Below are positions 1 through 6,220 of a stretch of 9,511 nt of DNA, one piece after another; the stretch's first letter is position 1, and every line of letters begins with the position of its first letter. The stretch spans positions 1 through 9,511 of the forward strand of contig JAEHCT010000038.1 of NCBI GenBank assembly GCA_020697635.1, in the 5' to 3' direction. Origin of the DNA: Candidatus Bathyarchaeota archaeon. GTDB taxonomy: Archaea; Thermoproteota; Bathyarchaeia; TCS64. The position numbers and the translations under genes are program-made. The notes beneath the pieces were generated by a model. That model was not told where the DNA came from, did not search any database, and saw nothing but the letters and a program-made list of their open reading frames with translations.

Positions 1-702
1 GAGCTCAGAGGGGTATCGCCCTACGAGGAGGCTTCGATAAAGCTGTTAGACTTGGCTAGTCTGAAGGGAGAGTCCTTGGAAGTCATTGGCTCAGCTAAAC
101 AGATGCTTAAGGAGTACCCCGAGGGCGTCATGGGCTGTGAAGCGCTGGAAGACCTGATAAAGTATGCGGAAGGGTTCGGCTTCGCTGAGTACATCGAGGT
201 TGACCTCAGCCTAGCAAGGGGCCTCGACTACTACACCGGGCCCATCTTCGAGGTCTTCGCCAAGGGTTACGAGGAGTACAGCAGCCTCGCGGGCGGCGGC
301 AGGTACGACGAGATAGTCGAGCTCTTCGGTGGCGAGCCAACGCCCGCGACAGGCATCTCCTTCGGTGTGGACAGGGTTACGCTCGTCCTTGAAGAGAAGG
401 GGGCGTTCAAAGACCTGTCATTAGGCGCAGACGTCTATGTTGCACCTGTCAACGAGGTCGTCGTCCTGAAGGCCATAGAGATAACTCAGTCACTTAGACA
501 GGCAGGCATATCCACCATCGTCGATTTAATGGGCCGCCGCCTCGGAAAACAGTTCGAGTACGCAGACAAGAAGGAGGTCCCAACCGTCGTAGTCGTGGGT
601 GAGAAGGACCTCGCAGAGGGATCGGTGACTGTCAGAGACATGAAGACCGGCGACCAGAGGAAAGTGAAGATAGAAGATCTGTTGTCTCATCTTAAATCCT
701 AG
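1..702 (+). CDS. hisS: Histidyl-tRNA synthetase, C-terminal part (5' end outside window)
   Basis: This is the class II aminoacyl-tRNA synthetase that charges tRNA-His in the cytoplasm. The reading frame is open from base 1 with no stop, so the gene enters from the left and only about 233 C-terminal residues are present. Visible family signatures are the histidine-specific motif RGLDYYTG (bases 217-240), the GGGRYDE motif (292-312) and a motif 3-like GISFGVDR with the class II arginine (352-375). From about base 427 to the stop the protein matches a HisRS anticodon-binding domain (VYVAPVNE, then SLRQAGI, GRRLGKQFEYA and VVVVGEKDL). The TTG at 52 is internal to the gene and is not the true start. 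The TAG stop lies in a CTAG shared with the stop of the convergent downstream gene. The paralogue HisZ lacks a full RGLDYYTG/anticodon-domain combination and is unlikely. Confidence 0.96.
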   Translation, partial: ELRGVSPYEEASIKLLDLASLKGESLEVIGSAKQMLKEYPEGVMGCEALEDLIKYAEGFGFAEYIEVDLSLARGLDYYTGPIFEVFAKGYEEYSSLAGGGRYDEIVELFGGEPTPATGISFGVDRVTLVLEEKGAFKDLSLGADVYVAPVNEVVVLKAIEITQSLRQAGISTIVDLMGRRLGKQFEYADKKEVPTVVVVGEKDLAEGSVTVRDMKTGDQRKVKIEDLLSHLKS

Positions 703-1220
703 AACATTTTCTCAGACAAACCATAATATACTATGTCGCCGCGGCGGTCTACGACAGCGAGCTTGAACTCGTAGCTCTCTTTCTCCGTCTTCTTCAGTTC
801 GTCCAGTATGGCCACGACTTTCTCAGGCCGGCCCTCCGATATTATTCTCACGTGGTAGCTCGGAGGCTGCTTCCTGTGCATGCCCCGTTCATAGACCACG
901 AAGCCTGCCTCTCCCTCTGCTTTTCTGGCTACGAAGCCCCTCGTCCTGAGGTCTCTGTACACTATGAACCTCGTCCAAATGGACGCGTCATCCGTCGCGA
1001 ACAGCCTGAGAGCCTCCTGGAAGCTGAGCTTCTCGTTGGCGTCCTCGTCAACCAGCGCCACCTTGCCCCTGTCCATGTTGTACAGCGTCTCAACTGGATC
1101 AAGGGTAAGCACGCTGTTTCCTTCTCGGGTGCCGTACCCGTCGTTGAACAGGCTGTCTGCCTCGCTCCTCATGGGGATGACGACGACGCCTTGAGTAAGG
1201 ACTGCCGTGAACGGCTGCAT
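699..1220 (-). CDS. endA: tRNA-splicing endonuclease family protein, probable structural (non-catalytic) subunit
   Basis: Archaeal EndA-type protein of the enzyme that cuts bulge-helix-bulge introns from precursor tRNA. From the ATG at 1220 it is 173 residues, about the usual one-copy subunit length. The N-terminal domain (FTAVLTQGVVVI, then FNDGYGTR, then DPVETLYNMDRGKVAL) matches the family. The C-terminal nuclease fold follows, with FIVYRDLRTRGFVA, FVVYERG and KLAVVDRRGDIVYYGLS. The usual catalytic triad is Tyr-His-Lys. The Tyr of VYERG is present, but the His position (normally HSxYLV) reads PPSYHV, and the Lys position four residues before AVVD appears to be Glu. I infer a structural beta subunit that would need a catalytic partner encoded elsewhere. 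A GTG at 1277 would add 19 residues. I prefer 1220 because homologues begin near there and a TATA-like element sits about 28 bases upstream. Confidence 0.8.
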   Translation of the reverse strand: MQPFTAVLTQGVVVIPMRSEADSLFNDGYGTREGNSVLTLDPVETLYNMDRGKVALVDEDANEKLSFQEALRLFATDDASIWTRFIVYRDLRTRGFVARKAEGEAGFVVYERGMHRKQPPSYHVRIISEGRPEKVVAILDELKKTEKESYEFKLAVVDRRGDIVYYGLSEKMF

Positions 1221-1244
1221 CACAGGAATGGGTGTTGGGAGCCT

Positions 1245-1252
1245 GAAATAGG
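1245..1252 (-). promoter_or_regulatory. TATA-like box for the splicing-endonuclease subunit gene
   Basis: On the minus strand CCTATTTC lies about 28 bases before the ATG at 1220, the archaeal TATA-to-start distance for a leaderless transcript. No Shine-Dalgarno sequence precedes that ATG. The match is weak and AT-poor at its edges. Confidence 0.35.
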
Positions 1253-1279
1253 TTATGCAGCCGCGTCTATGGGTCACCC

Positions 1280-1290
1280 AAAAAATTAAT
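1280..1290 (+). promoter_or_regulatory. TATA-like box for topA
   Basis: AAAAAATTAAT (bases 1280-1290) is the only AT-rich block before topA and is centred about 31 bases before the TTG at 1317. That fits a transcript with almost no leader. No Shine-Dalgarno sequence is visible between it and the start. Confidence 0.5.
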
Positions 1291-1316
1291 GTCTAGCTGC
1301 CCCGCTAAACTGTAGA

Positions 1317-3344
1317 TTGCCTGAACGCGTCCTCGTTATGACTGAGAAACCGAGCTCGGCTAGACACATAGCCCGGGCGCTGGACGACGAGGGACGCCCA
1401 GTGACACTTGGGGACGGAGGCGTCCAGTACCACGTGTCGAGAAGACAGGGAGACGAACTGCTTGTGGTCTCAGCCCTAGGTCACCTTTACGCGTTAACCC
1501 AGGTGGGAAGAGGATGGACCTACCCGGTCTACGAGATGAAGTGGGTGCCCGCGAGTCAGGTAAACAAGACGAACACCCGTGTGAAAGCCTACATAAAGAC
1601 GATCTCGACGCTCTCGAGAGGCGTGGACCGGTTCGTCAGCGCATGCGACTACGACCAGGAGGGCAGCCTGATAGCCTACAACGCCCTCAGGTACGCCGTA
1701 GGCGAGCACAGCCTAGCAAGGTCCCGGAGGATGCTCTTCAGCACCCTAACCGGCACGGACCTCGTGAAGGCGTGGGAGACCATGGAGCCAATGCTCGACT
1801 ACCCCGTCATAGCCGCGGGTAAGACGAGGCACGAGGCGGACTGGCTCTTCGGCATCAACCTCAGCAGGGCGCTGACCCTGGCGGTGAGGGAGGCGTCAGG
1901 CGCCAAGAAGACTCTCAGCATCGGCAGGGTGCAGGGACCTACGCTCAGATTCGTCAAGGAGAGGGAGAAAGATATCCGGAGCTTCGTCCCCATACCGTAC
2001 TGGAAGGTATACGCCGAGACTGTGATCTCCGGCGAGGCCTACCCTCTGGACTACGAGAAGCAGAGGCTGGAGAGGGAAGTCAACGCAAGGGAGCTGGCGT
2101 CCGAGTGCAGAGGCAGGGACGGCAAGGTCATCGGTGTAGAGAAGAGAAATGAGCGGCTCCTCTCTCCTCCACCGTTCAACCTGGGGGACCTTCAGAGGGA
2201 GGCGTACCGTGTCTTCAAGCTTAGCCCCACGGCTACCCTCAGGGCGGCGGAGAAGCTGTACCTTGGGACTTATATCAGCTACCCGCGGACGAGCAGCCAG
2301 CGTTTGCCGCCGGCGCTGGATCTCAGAGGAATCCTCGAGAAGCTCAACAAACACCCTGCCTACGCGAAGCACGCCGAGGAACTCCTGTCTAGAGACAGGT
2401 TGAAGCCAAGGCAGGGAAAGAAGGACGACCCGGCCCACCCCGCCATACACCCCACAGGCGCTAAGCCGAGGCGGCTTCAGGAAAACGAAGCCAAGACATA
2501 TGATCTCATCGTGAAGAGGTTCCTCTCGTGTCTCGGGGAGCCAGCGATCAGAGAGAAGGTAGAAGCCGAGGTGGACGTCAACGGCCGCCTTTTCTACCTG
2601 AGGGGCTCGAAGACAATGAAAAAGGGTTGGCTTGACATGTACGCACCCTACGTCGAGGACAAGGAGACGACACTCCCCACGTTAGAGGCAGACCTGGTTA
2701 TCCCAGTCACCAAGCTATCTACTCGGCGAAGCTACACGAAGCCACCGAAGAGGTTCAACCCCAGCAGCCTGCTCAGACACATGGAGAACCACGAGATAGG
2801 AACGAAGGCCACGCGGACGAACATCATCGACACCCTTTACAGGCGGGGCTACGTCGCTGGCAGGAGGATCGCCATAACCGCTCTGGGGCTACGCATCGTG
2901 GAGACCCTGGAGGAATATTGCCCAAGCATCCTCAGCGTCGAGATGACCAGGGAGCTTGAGGAGTCCTTAGAGGAGATCCAGGTAGGTAAAAAGAACCCTG
3001 AAGCCGTGATAGAGGACGTCAAGGGGGCTCTCAAACCCATACTCGCCCAGTTCAAGGACAAAGAGGGCGAGATAGGGACCGCCATAGCTGAAGCCGTCAC
3101 CGAGATTCATGCAGAGGAGGGAAGCCGTCTGACTGACTGCAGAGTCTGCGACCGAGAAAAACAGGGAGACTTGGTGTACTGTGAACACCACCAGGCCGCC
3201 TACAGTAACATTGAGAAATCCTATCCTCAGTGGAGGCGGGCTCTGGACTTGAGCTGGACGGGGTGCCTGAAGAAGGTGGGTAAGGTCTCTGGGGCAGGGA
3301 TCTGGGTCAAGGAAGTTATAAAGGATATATTATCTGGAGGCTAG
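1317..3344 (+). CDS. topA: DNA topoisomerase I (type IA), archaeal form with C-terminal Cys/His domain
   Basis: Type IA topoisomerase that relaxes negative supercoils by nicking one DNA strand through a 5'-phosphotyrosine link. The Toprim domain opens with VLVMTEKPSSA (Glu10) and carries DYDQEGS (Asp111, Asp113, Glu115, the metal-binding set). The active-site tyrosine is Tyr322 in YISYPRTSS, with Arg324 beside it. HPAIHPT (around 374-380) and GTKATRTNIIDTLYRRGYV (495-513) are further family motifs. The C-terminus (about 605-675) has CRVC at 608-611 and YCEHH at 621-625, then a helical AAYSNIEKSYPQW stretch ending in GIWVKEV, unlike the tandem four-Cys fingers of bacterial TopA. The TTG start is chosen because the first Toprim strand begins at residue 4; the next ATG (1338) would delete it. 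Length, 675 residues, is normal. The stop overlaps the stop of the convergent downstream gene. It is not reverse gyrase: there is no helicase domain. Confidence 0.96.
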   Translation: MPERVLVMTEKPSSARHIARALDDEGRPVTLGDGGVQYHVSRRQGDELLVVSALGHLYALTQVGRGWTYPVYEMKWVPASQVNKTNTRVKAYIKTISTLSRGVDRFVSACDYDQEGSLIAYNALRYAVGEHSLARSRRMLFSTLTGTDLVKAWETMEPMLDYPVIAAGKTRHEADWLFGINLSRALTLAVREASGAKKTLSIGRVQGPTLRFVKEREKDIRSFVPIPYWKVYAETVISGEAYPLDYEKQRLEREVNARELASECRGRDGKVIGVEKRNERLLSPPPFNLGDLQREAYRVFKLSPTATLRAAEKLYLGTYISYPRTSSQRLPPALDLRGILEKLNKHPAYAKHAEELLSRDRLKPRQGKKDDPAHPAIHPTGAKPRRLQENEAKTYDLIVKRFLSCLGEPAIREKVEAEVDVNGRLFYLRGSKTMKKGWLDMYAPYVEDKETTLPTLEADLVIPVTKLSTRRSYTKPPKRFNPSSLLRHMENHEIGTKATRTNIIDTLYRRGYVAGRRIAITALGLRIVETLEEYCPSILSVEMTRELEESLEEIQVGKKNPEAVIEDVKGALKPILAQFKDKEGEIGTAIAEAVTEIHAEEGSRLTDCRVCDREKQGDLVYCEHHQAAYSNIEKSYPQWRRALDLSWTGCLKKVGKVSGAGIWVKEVIKDILSGG

Positions 3345-3694
3345 TCCTCGGGTTCTTCGAGTTTTATCTCCCAGCGGCTGTTCCTTCCGTTCCTGATCCA
3401 GGTGCCGCCTAGACCCCTCATCGACTCGTTGATTGGCCCCCACATGTCCCCTAGGAACTTTTTTGGGCTCACCATTGCGGTTCCTTCACTCTGCTCAACG
3501 TCTACGAGCGCAAGGTCCACGCCTGCTGCCTCTAGCTTGGCCTTGAAATCGATCTCCTCGGGTGGCCACTCCTCAACCTCGGCTTCCTCGTGCACCACAA
3601 CAGGAGCCTTCTGCCCGACGGATATGACTATCCCTATCTTCGAGCCACAGTCAGGGCACGTGATCCATGTGACCTTGTTGTTCTTCACGCTCAT
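3341..3694 (-). CDS. Conserved-looking archaeal hypothetical protein with a half zinc ribbon
   Basis: A 117-residue soluble, acidic protein that I cannot assign a function. It has three visible parts. The N-terminus carries a single CPDCG knuckle (Cys13, Cys16), with no other Cys anywhere, so a full zinc site would need two chains or other ligands. A middle acidic linker (EEAEVEEWPPEEIDF) leads into a probable helix. The C-terminal module, about residues 76-110, reads KKFLGDMWGPINESMRGLGGTWIRNGRNSRWEI; its pattern of aromatic, Gly and basic residues resembles a small compact domain, perhaps nucleic-acid binding (inference only). There is no signal peptide or membrane segment. The ATG start is supported by a TATA-like element about 28 bases upstream and no Shine-Dalgarno sequence, as in a leaderless gene. 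The stop codon shares CTAG with the topA stop. Confidence 0.8.
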   Translation of the reverse strand: MSVKNNKVTWITCPDCGSKIGIVISVGQKAPVVVHEEAEVEEWPPEEIDFKAKLEAAGVDLALVDVEQSEGTAMVSPKKFLGDMWGPINESMRGLGGTWIRNGRNSRWEIKLEEPED

Positions 3695-3718
3695 GTCTGT
3701 ATTGACTATTCTTAGGTG

Positions 3719-3726
3719 ATTAAAAA
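3719..3726 (-). promoter_or_regulatory. TATA-like box for the half-zinc-ribbon gene
   Basis: On the minus strand CTTTTTAA is centred about 28 bases before the ATG at 3694, the position expected for a leaderless archaeal transcript. Read on the plus strand it is TTAAAAAG and could instead serve a plus-strand start near 3750. Confidence 0.5.
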
Positions 3727-3746
3727 GATACGCGTCTGTGGTTAAC

Positions 3747-3752
3747 TTTATA
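3747..3752 (+). promoter_or_regulatory. TATA-like box for the MFS transporter gene
   Basis: TTTATA is centred about 34 bases before the GTG at 3784 and 43 before the ATG at 3793. A transcript beginning about 27 bases downstream would have a leader of only 8-17 bases. Confidence 0.45.
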
Positions 3753-3768
3753 GCGGGGCAAGCATCAG

Positions 3769-3775
3769 GGGTGGT
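3769..3775 (+). promoter_or_regulatory. Shine-Dalgarno-like GGGGTGGT before the MFS gene
   Basis: The run GGGTGGT (part of GGGGTGGT) resembles the GGAGGTGAT complement of the 16S rRNA tail. It ends 8 bases before the GTG at 3784, which favours that start over the ATG at 3793. It is one of few such sites in the window, where most genes lack one. Confidence 0.35.
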
Positions 3776-3783
3776 ACTCGTCG

Positions 3784-5070
3784 GTGCGTTGGATGCAGAC
3801 GATCCGAGAGATCTTCGGCTTCATGAAGGAAAACGTCCTCGTGATGACGGTCTGCGAGTGCATCTGGAGGACGACCATCGACATCATATGGCCTTTCCTC
3901 CCTCTCTACGTCCTCCACCTCGGCGGGAGCTACGAGACCATCGGGGTAATCATGGCGGTGGGGAACCTGGCGAGCATGATACTTTACCCCCTCGGCGGGT
4001 ACATAGCGGACTACCAGGGCCGCATCAAGCTCATCGCCTACATGACTTTCATGTACGGGGCCTCTTTCCTGATCCCCGCGTTCACCAGCTCCTGGCAGTG
4101 GCTCGCGGTGGGCATGTTCGTGCAGAGCCTGGTCACCTTCTACTTCCCGGCCCGTCAGGCTTTGATCGCCGACAGCATACCGCCGGACCAGAGGGGGATA
4201 GGCTTCGCCGCGACCGTCGCCATACCCAGCGCCTTCGGCATAGCCGCGCCCGTTATCGGGGGCTGGCTGATAGACAACATCGGCATCAGCCGGGCGATGC
4301 ATGGGCTGTACTTCATGGGGTTCTGGATAGCCTCCGCCATCGCGTTGTTCAGGTTGAGGTACCTGAAGGAGACGGTGGAGAACCCCAAGAGGCTTGACCT
4401 CAGCCTCTCAAAGCTTCCCGGATTGTTATTGGAGGCCTACCGCAGCGTGTTCAGCGTCTTGAAGGATGTCCCAAGCCGGCTTTACACTTTGTCGCTCCTG
4501 GTGTCCTCCAGCGTGCTGTTCGCATCCATAGCCAGCTCCTTCTGGGTGGTTAGGGCCACCGAGGTAATCGGGCTCAGCGTACAGCAGTGGGGTACCGTCA
4601 TGCTCGTCTCCGGCGTCGTGAGTGTCATCCTCGGCATCCCCGCCGGCAGCATAGTAGACAGGTACAGCAAGAAGATGATAGCGGGCCTATGCATGATCCT
4701 GGGCTCGGCTCAGTGCTACCTCTATCTCAGATGCGAGACTTTTCTGCACGTCGCCCTCCTCGCCGTCGTCACCACGCTCACCAACGCCTTCATGAACCCC
4801 AGCTTCCAGAGTCTCTTCGCCGACATGACTCCCCGGGAGAAACGTGGCAGAGTGCTAGCTTCCATAGGAGGCGGCGGGATCTGGCTGATGAGGGGCGCCT
4901 GGGGCAGCGGCGTGCTTGGGAAGACGATGCAGACCCTGGGCATGTTACTGAGCGGCTACATCTACAGGTATAACCCATCCTATCCATGGTACGTGCTATC
5001 AGCTGCCCTGCTGGTGATAGGAGTACTATTCATTCTACTGGTAGATGAGCCCAAGGTAGCCGAGATATGA
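3784..5070 (+). CDS. Major facilitator superfamily transporter, substrate unknown
   Basis: A 428-residue integral membrane protein with about 12 hydrophobic segments in two halves separated by a polar central loop (about residues 193-220), the usual MFS layout. The loop after TM2 carries the family motif A, GGYIADYQGR (residues 71-80; Asp76, Gly79, Arg80). The equivalent place in the second half has IPAGSIVDRYSKK. TM4 ends with PARQALIADSIPPDQRG, also typical of the superfamily. It should move a small solute across the cytoplasmic membrane, coupled to an ion gradient or by facilitated flow, but the sequence does not reveal the substrate or direction; drug or metabolite export is a common role for this type. 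I chose GTG 3784 because of the upstream GGGGTGGT; ATG 3793 would remove only three residues. An in-frame stop at 3751 rules out a longer form. It appears to be a single-gene unit. Confidence 0.9.
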   Translation: MRWMQTIREIFGFMKENVLVMTVCECIWRTTIDIIWPFLPLYVLHLGGSYETIGVIMAVGNLASMILYPLGGYIADYQGRIKLIAYMTFMYGASFLIPAFTSSWQWLAVGMFVQSLVTFYFPARQALIADSIPPDQRGIGFAATVAIPSAFGIAAPVIGGWLIDNIGISRAMHGLYFMGFWIASAIALFRLRYLKETVENPKRLDLSLSKLPGLLLEAYRSVFSVLKDVPSRLYTLSLLVSSSVLFASIASSFWVVRATEVIGLSVQQWGTVMLVSGVVSVILGIPAGSIVDRYSKKMIAGLCMILGSAQCYLYLRCETFLHVALLAVVTTLTNAFMNPSFQSLFADMTPREKRGRVLASIGGGGIWLMRGAWGSGVLGKTMQTLGMLLSGYIYRYNPSYPWYVLSAALLVIGVLFILLVDEPKVAEI

Positions 5071-5078
5071 TTTAGATA

Positions 5079-5106
5079 ACTTAAGTGGCTCGTTGTACAA
5101 ATCGAT
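5079..5106. repeat. Cluster of short perfect palindromes
   Basis: ACTTAAGT (5079-5086) and TTGTACAA (5093-5100) are perfect 8-base palindromes with centres exactly 14 bases apart, followed directly by ATCGAT (5101-5106). They lie between the MFS stop and the TATA-like box of the small zinc finger gene, so an operator role is possible. AT-rich spacers produce such palindromes by chance fairly often. Confidence 0.4.
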
Positions 5107-5107
5107 G

Positions 5108-5117
5108 TTTATAGATA
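5108..5117 (+). promoter_or_regulatory. TATA-like box upstream of the small zinc finger gene
   Basis: TTTATAGATA is the best TATA-like match in this gap. It would start a transcript near 5138, giving a leader of about 39 bases before the TTG at 5177. A second candidate, TATTATAG at 5133-5140, would give a leader of about 14 bases. Confidence 0.45.
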
Positions 5118-5176
5118 GATTACTGTAAAGACTATTATAGCCACAGACGCCATACCTCACCGGTGTTGTAGCCCCA

Positions 5177-5347
5177 TTGAGCACGCAGACGACCGAGTTT
5201 AAGTGCCCTTACTGTGACCGTAAATCGGCCAGCCCCGGCGGAGTACGTTTTCACGTGAAGCTCACGCACCCGGAGCGGCTGGAGGAGTTCAACGAGAAAT
5301 ACTACCCTGAGATGGAGGCCGAGTTCAAGGCGTCCTTCCAGGGATAA
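5177..5347 (+). CDS. Small C2H2 zinc finger protein (56 residues)
   Basis: A short gene in the gap between the MFS and metallo-hydrolase genes. Starting at TTG 5177 and ending at TAA 5345-5347 it encodes MSTQTTEFKCPYCDRKSASP and continues to a C-terminus ending KASFQG. Cys10, Cys13, His26 and His31 form a classical C-X2-C-X12-H-X4-H finger, with an aromatic residue just before the first His (FH) as in true fingers. The tail after the finger (LEEFNEKYYPEMEAEF) is acidic and probably helical. Single-finger proteins of this size are known in archaea and are usually presumed to bind nucleic acid or protein; no target can be read here. The finger spacing, the fit of the whole frame from start to stop and the upstream TATA-like boxes support a real gene. 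The TTG is the only start close before the finger. No clear Shine-Dalgarno sequence. Confidence 0.8.
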   Translation: MSTQTTEFKCPYCDRKSASPGGVRFHVKLTHPERLEEFNEKYYPEMEAEFKASFQG

Positions 5348-5371
5348 GAAAACCGATTACTCAGTCCACCA

Positions 5372-5379
5372 TTTTCTTT
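5372..5379 (+). terminator. T-rich tract after the zinc finger gene
   Basis: TTTTCTTT begins 25 bases past the TAA at 5347. Archaeal polymerases can stop at such oligo-T tracts without a hairpin. The pyrimidine-rich CTTCTCTCTC at 5411-5420 may add to it. Confidence 0.3.
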
Positions 5380-5387
5380 GAAGCATC

Positions 5388-5411
5388 GAACAAGAGGCTA
5401 ATGCCTTGTTC
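5388..5411. repeat. Inverted repeat between the zinc finger and metallo-hydrolase genes
   Basis: GAACAAG (5388-5394) pairs perfectly with CTTGTTC (5405-5411) around a 10-base spacer. An alternative fold pairs GGC with GCC across a TAAT loop, with a two-base bulge. It ends about 45 bases before the TATA-like box of the next gene, so it may be a terminator hairpin for the upstream gene or an operator for the downstream one. Confidence 0.45.
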
Positions 5412-5456
5412 TTCTCTCTCCGGATAAGTGGACGGACTGCTGTGCAAAGGCGAACC

Positions 5457-5464
5457 TTATAAAA
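5457..5464 (+). promoter_or_regulatory. TATA-like box for the metallo-hydrolase/nucS operon
   Basis: TTATAAAA, preceded by GAACC, is the strongest TATA match in the window. It is centred about 33 bases before the ATG at 5494, so the transcript would have a leader of only a few bases. No Shine-Dalgarno sequence precedes that ATG. Confidence 0.65.
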
Positions 5465-5493
5465 CCTCAGCGGATTAAGCCTAGTTTGGTTGT

Positions 5494-6216
5494 ATGAAGA
5501 TAACTGACCGGGTCTACCTCGCCGGAGGAGCCGGCTTCGGCTACTCGGCGTCGGGAGACTGCAACGTATACCTAATAGACGGGGGGACCGAACAAGCCCT
5601 CGTGGACACCGGGGGAGGAAGCGGAGAGAAGGACATCATAATGAACGTCAAGAAAATGGGGTTCGACCCCAAGACGATCACGACGGCCTTCAACACCCAC
5701 TGCCATTTCGACCACGTCGGGGGAAACCACGAGATCAAGAAGATGACGGGCTGCAGGATCGTGGTGCATGAGGCCGACAGAGAAAGCATCGAGGAGCGCG
5801 GAGAACTATTGCTCTACGACATGGCCCTAGAGCGTGGCCTAGAGTTCCAGGCCTCCAAGGTGGACGCGGAGCTAAGAGACGGAGACTCCTATCAGGTCGG
5901 CGACGTTTCGCTGGAGGTGATACACACGCCCGGCCACACACCCGGCTGCATGTGCCTCCTCATGGAGGAGGACGGGCGCAACAGCATATTCTGCGGAGAC
6001 ACAGCCGGGGCCAACGGCAGGCTGGGCTTCATCAACGGTCCCGGGTTCAGCCTCGACGACTGGAAGGCTTCATTAAAGAGGCTCATCTCATACGAGCCAG
6101 CTAGGCTCTACCCCGGGCACAACACGTTCCTCATGAGCTACGCCACCGATCACCTGAAGGTCTACGACCAGAAGATGAACGCGCCGTGGACGACGATAGT
6201 GACGAGCGTAGGCTAG
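5494..6216 (+). CDS. Metallo-beta-lactamase-fold hydrolase
   Basis: A 240-residue cytoplasmic (no signal peptide) enzyme of the metallo-beta-lactamase superfamily. The complete binuclear metal site is visible: THCHFDHVGG supplies His69, His71, Asp73 and His74; HTPGHTPG supplies His148; CGDTAG supplies Asp169; and YPGHN supplies His209. The order and spacing match the glyoxalase II / general MBL hydrolase branch. It is too short and lacks the beta-CASP insert of the RNases and nucleases of this fold, so a small-molecule thioester, ester or lactone is the likelier substrate, though it cannot be named. Residues 10-22 (AGGAGFGYSASGD) form a Gly-rich start before the first strands. The gene starts at an ATG just after a strong TATA-like box and is followed after four bases by nucS, so the two are probably cotranscribed. 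Whether the hydrolase shares a process with NucS is unknown. Confidence 0.9.
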   Translation: MKITDRVYLAGGAGFGYSASGDCNVYLIDGGTEQALVDTGGGSGEKDIIMNVKKMGFDPKTITTAFNTHCHFDHVGGNHEIKKMTGCRIVVHEADRESIEERGELLLYDMALERGLEFQASKVDAELRDGDSYQVGDVSLEVIHTPGHTPGCMCLLMEEDGRNSIFCGDTAGANGRLGFINGPGFSLDDWKASLKRLISYEPARLYPGHNTFLMSYATDHLKVYDQKMNAPWTTIVTSVG

Positions 6217-6220
6217 AACA

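Noticed and set aside
1..6. GAGCTC at the first bases, which could suggest a cloning junction
   Set aside because: The hisS reading frame runs through it without interruption, so it can be ordinary coding sequence at an arbitrary window edge.
1221..1277. Upstream GTG start for the splicing-endonuclease gene, adding 19 residues
   Set aside because: Kept only as an alternative. The extra residues (MTHRRGCITYFRLPTPIPV) do not look like the family N-terminus, and no good TATA element lies about 27 bases before the GTG.
852..1289. Plus-strand open frame (145 codons) opposite the splicing-endonuclease gene
   Set aside because: The minus-strand reading gives clear EndA motifs, so this is its antisense shadow.
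1896..2450. Minus-strand open frame (184 codons) inside topA
   Set aside because: The opposite strand carries the topoisomerase core including the active-site tyrosine. The antisense product has no family features.
3748..4302. Minus-strand open frame (184 codons) opposite the MFS gene
   Set aside because: It lies wholly antisense to a convincing membrane protein gene and has a low-complexity charged composition with no domain signal.
3738..4397. Long open frame (219 codons) on the plus strand overlapping the start of the MFS gene
   Set aside because: It is out of frame with the MFS gene and gives an Arg/His/Pro/Gly-rich product with no recognisable motif, whereas the other frame gives a complete transporter with motif A. 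It is a product of GC-biased codons.
5071..5176. Possible small RNA or tRNA in the AT-rich gap after the MFS gene
   Set aside because: I found no cloverleaf, TTCRANY-like T-loop or box C/D pair. The gap is explained by promoter elements and short palindromes.
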